Shown one piece after another: positions 22,730 through 35,777 of a stretch of 64,000 nt of DNA. The position numbers and the translations under genes are program-made. Numbering within the stretch: position 1 is the first letter of the stretch; every line of letters starts with the position of its first letter. This stretch comes from Dacryopinax spathularia (lineage: Eukaryota; Basidiomycota; Dacrymycetes; Dacrymycetales; Dacrymycetaceae): positions 434,001 to 498,000 of the forward strand of contig JBBPFI010000006.1 in assembly GCA_037974965.1 (NCBI GenBank), given 5' to 3'. A model generated the notes under the pieces. The model worked only from the letters and a program-made list of their open reading frames with translations, searched no databases and had not been told where the DNA came from.

Positions 22730-23206
22730 TAAGCAACCGCCCGGCCCGCAATATGCCGAGCCCATCCCCCTCTTCGCCCAAATAAGGTCCTCTTAGACCT
22801 CGTGAATCTTCTCCCCCCTTCCGCCTCCGTCCCCCGATAAGGTGCAAAGAGGGGCATATTCACGCGCGTTCCCAATCAGGGAAATCACATGCTTCGGGTC
22901 TGTGGTGTGCACCGAAGTGCGGGTTGCGGGTGCGGGTGCGCGCTGCTACGATGGCGGGCACACTACGGGGCAACATACCACCACCCCACCACTGAACTCA
23001 CGGGGCAGCTATCGTTTGCGTCGAGATACGCTGGGCGGATGAACGTTCTCTACTAGCCTGCTGGACACGCTCGCGATAACTTCTCCTCTCGGCTCCTGAG
23101 CTATATCTCCAACATTCGACCACTTAAGACGGCGCAACTGCTAGCAAGAGGCTTGAACTACCGACTACCAACATCACCTCGACGCTGAGGAGCGAGGAGG
23201 GAGAAG
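22730..23206. other. Promoter region of the HSL-like hydrolase
   Basis: 477 bases between the transposon right end and the next start codon. The first three bases are the second TAA target duplication. No gene or distinct motif seen. Confidence 0.5.
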
Positions 23207-26200
23207 ATGATCGACCACCTCCTTGGCCGTCCAAGCGGGACATGGAAACGCACTCAGGTACGCCTCTCCTCCTTCTCACCCTCTCATCCCAAACATCAAC
23301 CATCTGACACCAACGCGCGCGACAGGTCTTCCTAGTCCTAACCTTCTGGCTCACAGTCCTAATCCAAGGCAACCCCGGCGGACCCCGTTTCCTCTGGATC
23401 CGACGAATCAGCCGTCTCCTCCACCGTACGTCACCTCACCCTCTCTTCCCTTTCTCTCTCAGAGATAGGAACGTGGGCTGATGCTGACGGGAGTGGGTAG
23501 GGTACTGCACGCCGTGGCAGATCGTCGTTGCTGCTTTTACCGGTCTGTATGCGGTGAGGCATTTTGATGCGCTTGTGGGGCTGGCGGCGCCAGAGCCGTT
23601 GGCTAGGATGGTATGTCCCCCTCCGCATCCCTTCTACACCTTTCTCCCTCCCCATCTTCCTCTGGCGAGTGCTGATCATATGGCGTAGTACTCCAGAGCC
23701 TACTACCGCGCCACCTGGATCGCAACTTCCCTCGACGCGGGGTTCGCCACAGCGATGCCAATCCGGCCCAAATGGGTGAGGGAGATCGCACAGGTCGTCC
23801 TAGGGGCATACTATATCTTCTACGCGAACGAGGCGGACGAGAAGGTGCGCCTCTTCTTCCTCTTCCTCTTCTTCTTCCTACCTCTGAAGAATGCGGAGAG
23901 GCTGATATGGTGTGGTGTTTTGTGGGGTAGTTGAGGAAATATAGGGCGGTGTGTACTGTGGAGATGCTTCGCACAACATGGGAGAAAGCTGGCAACCCAT
24001 ACGTCCGTCCCTCTCCTTCCCCCCCCGTCAAAACCCCTTGCTAACGCAAAGAATCCGCAGCTGCGCGCCCTCTCCTTCTGGGACCGCCCCTCCCTCCCCC
24101 TCATCCGTCACCTCCATCTCCCCCGCCCCCCTACCTCCCCGCACCGCAAGCCAGTAAAGGCCGTACTATTCTACAACGGCACCCCTGCTCAACTTGCTCA
24201 TTCGAGGGATTTGATCCTCGATTTCCCGGGGGGAGGGTTTATTTGTTTGGGGCCGGAACATCATGAGGAGCGGTTGAGGAGATGGGCACGGAGGACGGGG
24301 AAACCGGTGTTGAGTATTGATTATGGGAAGGCGCCGGAATGTGCGTGTTTCCCCTTCATTTATAATTCAAAATGTGAGGGAAGGGCTGATTCGCGTGGTA
24401 GATCCCTATCCCTGGGCACTGGAAGAGGGGTTCGATGTGTATTTGACGCTTGTGCAGACGAAGGGAGCGACGTTGGGGATGGCGGGCGATGAGCTTAATA
24501 TGATCCTTACTGGTGACTCTGCGTGCGTCTCCCTATCCATCCCCCCTCTCTCACCTCTCCCCTCTCCGCTCTCTCCCCTCTCTCTTACCTCTCTACCTTT
24601 CTCCCGACGAGCGCACGAGTTAATAACTGACCACACGTTACAGCGGCGCCAACATAGTCAGCACAATAATCTACCGAACCCTCGAAAACCCCTTCCCCGT
24701 CCCCCTCCCCCTCGGGGTAGTATTCAACTACCCCGCGCTCGACTTCGGCTTCGGAGCATGGATGACCCCGCAACACCTCAGGGTCCTGAGGGAAGAACAG
24801 AGCTCGGGCCATATACCGGGGTTGGAGGAACAGAAGAATCATCTGAAGCATCGGTCGCCGTTGAGTGTCGTTAGGGAGGAAGGGGGGGAGAGGAGACATA
24901 GGAGGAGGAAGAGTTGGAGGGATGCACTTGCGTTCCGGCCATCGGGATCTCCTTCTTCTACCCAGGGGCAGACGGGAGCAGGTGCGGGGAAGGGCAAGAT
25001 GCCTGCTGTTGTCAGGCGGGCTATGGCCGATCAAACGAATGACCCGGAAAGCGGAGGAGGCAGCCTAGCAGACACGGAAGAAGAAGCAACCGGTAACGAC
25101 ACGCCCGAAGACGAGCGGCCTATCCAAGCTCGGATCCGTGTACCGCCTAAGGACGCGCCTGGCGAGCGAGCGACCGTGAATGAGGATGACGACAAGGACA
25201 AGAAGGAAGAGAAAGGGAAGAAGAAGGTCAAGCGTGCGCCTATTGGGACTAGGCTGACTATGACGAGTCGGACTGGGTTTTTCCAGGATCGGATCATCTC
25301 GCCCAGTATGGTACGCCATTTCCCTTTCTGTCGGGTTGGTTGGAGTATTGGCTGATGCTACCCTGTTGGCGTAGATGCGAGCCATGGCCATCCTCTACAT
25401 TGGCAGCCGACACAACCCTGACTTCTCGACCGACTACTACATCTCTCCCATCCTCGCTCCCAACAGCCTGCTCGAGAAGTTTCCTCCCCTCCTAATGACC
25501 TGCGGCGAAAAAGATCCCTTCGTGGACGACACCGTCATCTTCGCCGGCCGCATCAGAGAAGCGAAGCGCGCGCGTCGGACCGCTCTGCACACGGCCTCCC
25601 TAGGCCGTGACGGGTTCTTCGGCGAAGGCCTACGTATGACCGCTCCCCTCTCCTCCAAAGCCGAGAAAGCGGACGCGCGCGGCCTGATGGAGGAAAAGGA
25701 GGAAGATTGGGTCCAGACGCATATCTATGAAGGGTGGAGTCATGGGTATATGATGATGACTGCTCTAATGCCCTTCGGGGCAACGGCAGCGATATACCAG
25801 AACGCGGACTGGATGAGGGGGATATTCGACAAGCACGAGCAGAAGCAGCGGGCTGCGGCTGAGGCCGCTGCTGCGGCCGCCTCTGCTGCGGCGTCTGGAT
25901 CCTCGGCCGGCTCGCCGAGACCGAGAGCTGAGAGGAGCGCGTCGTCGACGTCTCGCCTTGCGGGCGTGACGGAAGGCAAGGAGACCGATGCGGATCTTGG
26001 ATACCCCTTAACGTCCGAAAGCTCGAGCGAAGACGTTCTCGAGTTCGCGTCGAGCAAGAAACGGCGCATGTCGTCCCTCTCTTCGAACAGGACTGCGATC
26101 CCTCCGGGTCTGGGCAGACACTCGAGCAGCGCCAGCCGGCTTACCGTCTCGGACGAAGGGCTCGCCACTGGTAGTAGCACCCCCCCGACGAGCGTAGCAT

Positions 26201-26478
26201 CCAGCATGCTCGACTCCGCCACAGGCAAGAAAGGTCGTCGCTCCGGCTCGCATTCTTCTGATCGACCGGTGCCTAATAAGCGGCTGAGCGAACTGGGCGT
26301 GCCTGAGCCGATACCGAGTCCGCCGGTGCCGGCTGAGGGGTCGGGAAGGGTGGGCACGCCGAGTGTGGTCGTTAATGAGGCGGAGCTTATGAGGCGGAGG
26401 AGGGAGGAGGCGGTGTTTGGGATTGGGGAGAGTGGGGCTGTTAGTGAGGGGGAGGATGAGGTGTTGGAGGTGCTTTGA
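23207..26478 (+). CDS. Membrane-anchored alpha/beta hydrolase of the HSL (GDSAG) type
   Basis: Probable lipid or ester hydrolase. Nine exons: 23207-23257, 23326-23425, 23501-23610, 23689-23844, 23931-24002, 24061-24340, 24402-24522, 24644-25310, 25375-26478; 886 residues. A hydrophobic segment near residues 18-32 (VFLVLTFWLTVLIQG) suggests an N-terminal membrane anchor. The oxyanion region reads DFPGGGFICLGPEHHEERL, and the nucleophile motif GDSAGAN forms across the exon 7/8 junction. The acid is probably in CGEKDPFVDD and the histidine in EGWSHGYMM. A long insert, rich in charged residues, lies between the nucleophile and acid motifs, and a Ser/Ala-rich low-complexity tail of about 230 residues follows. 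The HGGG motif of classic hormone-sensitive lipases has Pro in place of His. Substrate unknown. Confidence 0.85.
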
Positions 26479-27728
26479 GTGGGGGTTGCGCCTCGCTCAG
26501 GGGAGGATACTCATTGTATTGTATTTATTGCAAGGAACATGTGTACTATCAGATAGTGAGCAGTGACAATATGTATTCGGAACGTTCTGCAGGTCATCTT
26601 CCATCCTCGTCTTCTAAATGTATCTGCTCAAGGGTGGACGATCTTTCTTGCTTTGTGAACTGCGTCTTGGGGACATCTGTCAGACAGAGGCTTGTGACGC
26701 ACAGCAGCTGTGAAGATTGCGCATGGCGGCTGGGCGGACCATACGGTGTCGACAGGCACAATGCAAGGCCCAGAAACGTCCGTTTTCCTTGGGAAGTCCG
26801 TGCCCAGAAGCTGGCAATAACGCCCCATTTTCGTACATGCCTCTCATTCTCCGTTCATTGTTGTGGCCGCTCTCCCTCTACATCCGGTGGCTACGAGACG
26901 GTCGACATCGTAATCGCGATAGCCCGAATTCCGTGGCGCTGTGGATGTGCTGTGGATGTGCTAGAAGAAAGCAACCTCAGCACCGCAATGAGGGATCGGC
27001 ACAGCATGGACCGCGCCGCGTGGACAGGGGGTTTGAGGAAGCGAGCGCCGCCCTTGAGGCGGTGAATCGAGCCCGCGGTGCTTCCGGCCGGGACCCCTGA
27101 GGTGAGCGGTTGTGCGCAGCAGCGTTTCTGGCGGGACTGGACTGGACCTGACGAGGTAAATAAACCGCTGCGCGCCTTCTTAGTCGGACTTCTTGGCTTG
27201 CAAAATCCGTCGAATTTGCAGCAAATAGGAGATAAATTTATGCGCTCCTAGCTGGGTGGTTAGCCTGTGAAGGGAGGTGGTCGTAGCCAGTCTACGTCAG
27301 CCACACGTTGTCAGCGAACTTTTCGGGGTCCGCTGGTGGCGTGACGCTTCTCTTGACGGGACTAGTGCGAGGCTGTGTCAGCATGACGACGGGAGCAAAG
27401 TTGAATGTTGCTCAGCCCCTTAGTTGGCGGGCGGCACACCTCTCACACCGATCACCGTCTCTCTCCCTTGTTTCCCCTTGTTCCCTCTTCGCCTTCTGCA
27501 CACCCACCCACCCGTCGCCGCTATAACCGCCCACCGTCCCCCGCCGTTCCCCGCCCTCGCACCGACACAGCCGCTACTTTGACTCCTCCCACCACCATCC
27601 AAAAGCTTGCTGACCTCTTACCTGCGTGGCGCTACCCAGCCTCGCAACTATACTCGAGCTTTCTGTGACTCACGGTGAACTCATAACCAGCCGAACAAGC
27701 ACCGCGGCAGGCATAGTCGAGATTGACA
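26479..27728. other. Intergenic, promoter of the C2H2 gene
   Basis: No gene recognised. The last 350 bases become C/T-rich as usual for a fungal 5' leader. Open frames up to 196 codons are present but have no motif. Confidence 0.5.
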
Positions 27729-29175
27729 ATGAGGTGCGCATACATGCAAGGAACAATAGTGACTAGAGTCTGACTTGTCGATCACAGTACTCTTCTGGCA
27801 CCTCGCCCAACGGCGACCACAACTTCACCGCGAGCAGGGACGCCAGGCGCGCCGGCGGCGACCTCCGAGGCGCCTGATCACCCTGCGCCGCCTGCTCAGG
27901 CTCCTTCCAAGTCTCCTGCCCCCCCGGCGCAGCCAGTCAGCGCGCCTGGCTCGTCCGAGCGCTCAACCATCGAGACCCATGCTGCTCCTCCCACTATCGA
28001 AGCCCACCCTGTACCGCCTCCTCCCGTTCCAGGCGCCCCACCTGGCCCGCCTCCCCATCCCGCAGCAGTCTGGGTACCCGGTCCACCCCCACCTGGATAC
28101 GCGCCATATCCTCATCCTGCGTACCCAGCATTCGGACAATATCCTCAGGGTCCGCCACCGCCCATGGCTTACCACCCCTACCCACCATATCCTCCTTATG
28201 CCTACGGCCCACCGCCCCCTCATCCCGAGTTCGAGGCAGCCCGTGCAGCTCAGCAGCAAGAAACACGGAGTCCGAATGCGAACGGTGCTGCTGCACCGAA
28301 TGGCGCTACTTTCCCTGCGGGTCAGAGTCCTGCACCCGGTGCTCAAGGAGGGAAGAGTCCGAATGCAGAACAGAATGGGAACAGGCAAGGATCGCCCCTT
28401 CCTCGCCTACCACCTATCCTTCCAGTCGAACGCCGGCACGTCACCACTTCTGCAACTCAGTTGGCTAGCCAGAGCAGGAGACGGAGTGATGCGCCGTTTG
28501 TGTGCAGTGTACCGGGTTGTGGATCCACTTTCACGCGTCGCTTCAACTTGAGAGGTGTGTATATGCGTCTATGTCTCGCTGTTCACTTTTACTGATGATG
28601 ATCCAGGCCACATGCGTTCTCATACTGAAGAGAGGCCGTTCCTCTGCGAGTTCGGATGCGGCAAGAGCTTTGCCCGGCAGCACGACTGCAGGCGACACGA
28701 GGCCTTGCATCAGAAAACTCAGGCTTACGCGTGCGCGCACTGCAACAAGTCCTTCTCTCGGATGGACGCGTTAAACCGACATCTCCGGTCGGATGGAGGA
28801 GCCGAATGCCGCAAGTACGTCCAACCTGGTGCTGCTGCAGTCATCACTAGTCCCGCACCTGGAACGGGGCGTGCTTCACGAACCAAGACGGTCCCTCCTG
28901 GACAGAAGACGGTTAACCCGGTGCCGCCGCCTCCACAGCCCGCACCACCGATGGATGCGATGACCGCCGCTGGAATCGCCAACGCCGCATCCACCGTAGC
29001 TGCGGCATTGGAAGCGTCTCAGCAGCAGCAACAACAACAACAACAAGCTCAGCAACAGGCGCAGCAGCCACCAAACGGTGCAGCTCCTCCGCCTCCCGCA
29101 CCTGCCGCGCCCGCGCCTGCACCACCGGTGGACAACACTGACGCGCAGAGCGATGGCAGTGGCTACCGCGAGTGA
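27729..29175 (+). CDS. C2H2 zinc-finger transcription factor with Pro-rich and poly-Gln regions
   Basis: Probable nuclear DNA-binding regulator, 446 residues. Exons 27729-27733, 27788-28554 and 28607-29175; the first coding exon is only 5 nt (ATGAG), and joining gives MSTLLAPRPTATTTSPRAG. The first 150 residues are Pro/Ala-rich, with a Tyr-Pro-rich stretch (GYAPYPHPAYPAFGQYPQG and following). Three consecutive fingers lie near residues 242-325: CSVPGCGSTFTRRFNLRGHMRSH (split by intron 2), CEFGCGKSFARQHDCRRHEALH and CAHCNKSFSRMDALNRHLRSDGGAEC. The last has the wide His-Cys spacing of many fungal proteins of this class. A Gln-rich run and Pro/Ala tail close the protein. Target genes cannot be inferred. 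Confidence 0.85.
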
Positions 29176-29922
29176 TCTGCTGTTGTCGATGATGTAGGAT
29201 AATCAGATGGAGCTGACGAGGCTGGGGCTGGATCTTTCCCTTGTGAAACTAGGTGAACTGTGCATTCCACGGCCGGGTGATATCCTCTTTTCTCTTCTAC
29301 TTCCTGTCCTGTCTCTGTCTTTGTCTCTTTTTTCATGTGCCGGCGAGCGTGTTATATAGTATGGTAGTACGTCTATCCCAATGGTGGCGAGAACGTATGT
29401 TGTTCCAATAATCGTGCCTCCTACTCCCCCAAACAAGCCCCAGGACCAAGTAAACGCGTAAGAAAGATAAATCACGTGTCCCATTCCATTGATACCCGAT
29501 TCCAGAAACAGGGGACCGGTTACTCGAATCGTGACTACCCCGCTTCCGTCTTACTTACATGATCGGCGGACGAAAGTGGGCGATCATCTTCAGAGCTGAG
29601 TCTGACAGGGAACCCTTGTTACTGTCACTGCAGCTCTTGCTTGGCTCGGCGTCCACTTCCACTTTTCTCCACCGTTTGTCTACTTGCTCTTCTCCACATT
29701 TTGGTGGACTGCTTGCTGGATTAGAGTTGCTGATTGTTGTCTGGCGGGTTATATTGCGAGGCCGCGTCGGGGAAGTCGGTGGAGCGATTGGGATCTGCTG
29801 CGGGCGGTTGCCTACGACAACCCCAACACCTACCGAACAACTATAATACCCTCGACCCTGCACCCCTCTTTCCCCTCCTATCTAACTCGACCTACCTGCA
29901 AGAGCAAGGAACAAACAAAAAC
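29176..29922. other. Intergenic, promoter of PEX5
   Basis: No gene recognised. The sequence ACTATAATACC lies about 80 bases before the PEX5 ATG and could be a TATA-like element. Confidence 0.45.
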
Positions 29923-32733
29923 ATGTCCGGCTTGTCGCAGCTCATGACGGGCGCTGACTGCGGTCCTTCAAACCCGCTTCAAGGGCTGACGAAGAACTTT
30001 GACCGGGATCGGTCTCTTACCCAGGTCCGTCTTTCCTCTACTCTCACCTTCCTGGTTGGCATGCTGAGATGGCGTGTAGGATGCCACCTCCTCTCGTGCT
30101 GGTCCGTCCAGAGGCGGGTTCAGGACAGTGGTGCAAAATAGGCAGATGCATGACCAGGCCGCTGCTTTCTTCTCGCCTCAACATCATGCCCCATCCCCAG
30201 CACCAGCACCAATGCAGGCCATTTCGCCTCCACCTTTCCTACAACAGCAACAAGCATGGTCGATGGACTCGCTTGCCCGCGCTCTACCGCAAGCACAAGC
30301 ACCAGGGCAACAAGCAGGTGGATGGGCACAAGATTTCGCTCGGTCTTCACCTGCTCCTCCTGCCGCTCAGATGATGTCCTCAAGGGCAATGGGAAAGCAG
30401 CCTGCAGCTTCGAATACAGCGTGGGCGCAGGATTTTGGGAGGGCATTCGCTAGTGCGCAGCAGGCCCAGCCGCCGCCGGCGACGATGGTGCAGCAGGGGC
30501 CGATAATGGGTGGACCGATGATGCAGCAAATGGGTGGGGTAGGGGAGATGGGGCCGTGGTTTGCTGGTCAGATGCAGGGTGCGTCAAACCGTTTTTGTCC
30601 CGTAGGGCAGGGATGCTGATTGCGTACAGGCCCGCTGTATGGATCTATGATGCAGGAACCAATCTTACCGCCTCCAACCGTCGCTCCTCCATTACCAGCA
30701 GAAGCGCAAACTGTCCATCCTGCACCGCCTAGCCAACAAGTCGAACCCCAACCAGAACGGACTGTACAGCGAGACGCGATCCTAGAGGCAGATGACCTAG
30801 CCGCGACCGCCTCGCTCCTGCTCGAGTCCGTGCGGGAGGAGACAAACCCAAAGTTCAAGAATTCGGCATTCATGAGCCTTATGCATCAGTTCAAAGATCG
30901 GACAGCGACGGTGGAGGGGAACGAGATCGTCACCGTGGAGCCTGGCTCTGCCGCCGCGCAAGGTCAGAGGCAGAGTGAAGAGAAAGAGAAAGAGCGGGAG
31001 GGGGAAACGTCCTCCACCTCCACCTCCGCCGCTTCACTTTCCTCTGCATGGGCAAGGGGCGAGGACGTGCTTGGCAATCGCGCCTCCTCCGCCTCGGCAC
31101 GTGCTGCCACTCCTCCGTCGGCAGCCCAGAGCAGCCAACTACCGGCAGATGAAGCCTGGCAAGCCGACCCTGGCGTATCTGCCGCTCTGTCCGGAATGGA
31201 CCCCACTTGGGCTCAGTGGTCTGACCTCATGCCGCAGACTTCGTCCTCTTCGGCATTGGGACTGGGGCAGAGCAGCGACATGGTCGAGGAAACACTGCAG
31301 ATCGGGCAGGAAGACTGGCATGAATACCGCACCCAAATGGGAGCAGGAACGTCAAAAGAGGGAAGAAGCGTGCATTTCGAGCCTGAGAGTACGTCCTCAA
31401 TCCCTCCTTGCTTGCTCTACAGCGGGGAGCTGATGTGGGAAACAGGCTCGTTCAAAGCCCAAGAAAGGGAGTGGAATACCCTGCTGGAGCAGTGGGACTC
31501 GTTCGAGGCTGAGAATATGGATGTACGCCCGACCGAGGCGTATCGGTTCCAGGAGGACAATCCGTATACTCGGGGGCAGGGCATGACGCGGCATCATGCG
31601 ATGCATTCCCTCTCTGATTGGGCGTCTCTGGCTGCTGAGGTGAGTATTCATGAACCCGATGGAGGAATGTTTTGGCTGATACGGTGAACAGTCGGTGCTG
31701 GAGAAAGAAGCAGCAGTCCAGCGCGACCCCACCTCAGCTGCAGCATGGTACGAGCTCGGTGTCCGGCAACAAGAGAACGAGCGTGAGCAAAAGGCCATCC
31801 AAGCCCTGCGCCGAGCGGTCGAGCTCGACCCTTCCTACATCGACGCCTGGCTCGCCTTAGCCGTCAGCCTGGTCAACGAGGGCGACCGTCGTCAAGCCTA
31901 TGACGCAATCGAAACGTGGATCGAGCGCAACCCACGCTACGCGAACACGAGGAAGCCACGCAGTACTGTGCCGAGCAACACGCAGACTATGGCACAGAGG
32001 CAGGAGCTGTTGATGAACCAGCTAATTACTATGGCGCTTGCTGTGCCTGAGGGGGGGATTGACGCCGACGTGCAAATTGCGCTGGGCGTGCTGTTCAATA
32101 TCAATGAAGATTATGCGAAGGCGATCGACTGCTTCCATTCGGCGTTGAACGTGCGGCAGGAGGTGAGCGCCAAGCATATATGCAGGTTGAATGATGTGCT
32201 GACGAAAGGAAAAGGACTGGCAGCTGTATAATCGGATTGGAGCGAGCTATGCCAATTCTGGAGATCCGGAGAAAGCGCTGGACTACTACAGGCATGCACT
32301 GTCGCTCAATCCAGGCTACATCCGAGCGAGGTACAACCTCGGCATAGCTGAGATCGGCTTGAAGGTATGTTATTCTCCTCCTCCCGTCCCTTTCAAGCGA
32401 AGGCTGACACAGGAACAGCACTATACCGAAGCAGCGCAACATATCCTCGATGCCTTAGTCCTCCAGGAGAGCGAAGCCTCGACTTACCGAGATGAAGATG
32501 CCCAAATAAGGGCAGCGAAAGGCGTGACGAACTCGGCACTTTGGTTCGGGTTGAGGAACGCGAGCGCAAAGATGAGGAGGCCGGACTTGGTCACTTTGTG
32601 TGATCAGCAGGATTTGGAGGGTGCGTTCTGCTCTCCCTTGGTCTTGTATGAACTGGCATTCATATCGTATTCAGCTTATCGGGCGTTCTTTGCACCGCTG
32701 CCTAGTCAGATTCAGGAGACTGGTGCGATTTGA
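29923..32733 (+). CDS. PEX5: Peroxisomal targeting signal 1 receptor
   Basis: Cycling receptor that binds C-terminal SKL-type signals in the cytosol and docks at Pex13/Pex14 on the peroxisome. Eight exons: 29923-30024, 30080-30578, 30630-31388, 31446-31639, 31692-32162, 32215-32364, 32419-32620, 32675-32733; 811 residues. The N-terminus MSGLSQLMTGADCGPSNPLQ holds the conserved Cys (residue 13) used for ubiquitin-dependent recycling. Docking motifs of the W-x-x-x-F/Y type follow, for example WAQDF twice. The C-terminal half is the TPR array: AAAWYELGVRQQENEREQKAIQALRRAV, YIDAWLALAVSLVNEG, DVQIALGVLFNINEDYAKAIDCF, DWQLYNRIGASYANSG, ALSLNPGYIRARYNLGIAEIGL, and the terminal ALWFGLRNASAKMRRPDL. 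Every splice preserves the family sequence. Confidence 0.95.
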
Positions 32734-33083
32734 AGAGGATCTTTTTGAGTTCGAGCGTTCGGGCGGTGTTGTTTCGAGAGTGCATTTGTATATTATGCAA
32801 TTTATCGTTTTCTTTTGTGGGTCAACTATCTTGTCTTGTCCTCCTAGTTGGAGAGTTTCGTTCTGCACTATTAGCGAAAACATAAGCGACCGCTACGAAC
32901 AGATGACTTGAAGTTCCAGCTTGTTTTCCTATCGGCTCGCGTTTTGCCCGCGGCGAGATATGAGATGGCCGTCGAAGCGAAAGCGGGTCATCGGTGGCGC
33001 TGCGGGAGCTTCCATCGCTCAACCAATCGTCACAGTCGGCTTTCTCACCTCCCTCACCGTCGTCGTCCTTGCTCTTCACCACA
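32734..33083. other. Intergenic between PEX5 and NDUFS7 copy 3
   Basis: 350 bases with no coding frame supported; should hold the PEX5 3' end and the NDUFS7 copy 3 promoter. I see no resemblance to the upstream regions of copies 1 and 2. Confidence 0.5.
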
Positions 33084-34205
<1,122 letters not shown>

Positions 34206-34572
34206 GCCGTACCAGGAGATATGGATATCGTCCGTCGGAGTTGTGCCCTGTTGGCGTGATATGCATAGCTCATTATGGCAAGGGCGCAAACAAGTCGTTT
34301 GTAATGCATATGTTTTGCATGTATGTGCCAAGTGCGTATGTGGTGCGCCCGTAGACGGTCCGATCCAGATTGGGCAAATGGTCATTCTTCGGCGCATGTT
34401 CGGGGCACTTAACGGAAACAAGGGGTTCATCAAGTAGCGGTGTTGTATAACAGCAGTTCCACTATTAATTCTGCTACACTCAGCATCGTAACGCATCAGA
34501 GAGGGGTTGGGCACTACAGAAGAAAGAGGTATAAGGGAAAGCTGTACGCGGTCCATCGCATGGAGGAGAGGA
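34206..34572. other. Intergenic between convergent genes
   Basis: Lies between the 3' ends of NDUFS7 copy 3 and the exonuclease-like gene. Nothing recognised beyond expected 3' untranslated sequence. Confidence 0.45.
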
Positions 34573-35777
34573 TCAATTAGTGTAGTAATTGTGGCCGTCA
34601 GTCAGGAACCAGTCAGGCGGCGGAGCGGACACTTGACGTCCTTGCGCAAGAGCCTCTTCCCATTCCGCGCGAAGTACGTGATAGAGGAACATCTGAGCTT
34701 CCGCCTCGTCAGCCTGCCACATGGAAGGTGTCAGTGATGGGTTGGCCGACGACGGCCGTGATGATCACTGACCGGATCTTCACGCACGGAAGCCTGGGGT
34801 AGGCGATGTAGTGGTGGCAGGTGTAGGTAGGTCAGGGCGGGCAATGGAATGTATACACGGTTGCCGGGTCGGAGCTCAGGTTGGATCCGCAGGTACAGCG
34901 CCAGCTATCATCGCATGCAAGTCAGCACAAGTGTCGGCAAAGATGATAAAGACATACATCACGGGTGTCGGCAAGCCGATGGGAAAGGTTCAACAGCTGT
35001 AAGGGAAGATCAAATCAGTCAAGATCCCGACGCGGGGATGAGGCAACACGCACATGCAGCGACTCCCACAGTTTATACCCGATCAGAAGGCGCCCTCTAA
35101 TCATCTCGGCGATGTCTGCTTGCACCGTTTCGAAGCTGTTGGCTTGGGCTGTCTTCCTGTAAGTCTACGACTGATCATCAAGGTCCTCGTTTATGCCACA
35201 TACGTCCAACCAAGTTTCCACCTGGCGAGAACCCCGTGACGGGCGTGCGGAAGTCAACGATGTGAAGCGACGGTGGCGGCGCAACGAAACGATCGTAGAT
35301 CTGACTGAACGTCAGGATCGCCCATACGTGCGAACGAAGGTAATCGTACTAGCTCGTTGGAAAAATCCTGAACAGAGGCACGACACAGTATGCGGATGTC
35401 GTGACGCTCTCCATTGCTGCAGACGGACACGTTGAGCAGTCCAGCCAGGAATGGTGGTATGGAGGTAAACTCGCCTTGCGACCACCCACTGGGTTGACAA
35501 CGACAGAGCACTTCGTAAATGTCAGCTCAATCCTCCTGGCATGGTTCTCCTCACGTACTGCGCGGCTAGTTCTTCGTCAATTGGCGGCGAGTCCCTGTTA
35601 GACATGAGCACCCGCAGATGATGCGGACACGAGTGCATACGCTATGTCCTCCTCTTCTTCTTCGTCCGAGTCGTCGTCTGGAACATCGTCCTCTTCCTCC
35701 TCTTCGTTATATTGCCCAGCTGCGCCGTCGATATGGGGATATGTTCCGTTCAACACAGGGAAGCTCGGCGCTGCCAT
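34573..35777 (-). CDS. REXO4/ISG20-like exonuclease-fold protein with degenerate active site
   Basis: Predicted by assembling phase-compatible exons; no long open frame reveals it. In transcript order: 35641-35777, 35559-35594, 35475-35510, 35350-35416, 35204-35300, 35054-35148, 34958-34996, 34773-34904, 34573-34713; 259 residues. All introns are 45-62 nt; intron 3 would be GC-AG. After an acidic N-terminus come segments like the DEDDh exonucleases Rex4/ISG20: ILCRASVQDFSNELIYDRFVAP, VDFRTPVTGFSP, FETVQADIAEMIRGRLLIGYKLWESL, LSHRLADTRDLALY and AEAQMFLYHVLRAEWEEAL. The catalytic DxE of that family appears as STQ, the ND of the GHALxND motif as ES, and the terminal His context is changed, so activity is doubtful. 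Exon 3 and the GC-AG intron are the least certain parts; a decaying gene is possible. Confidence 0.6.
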
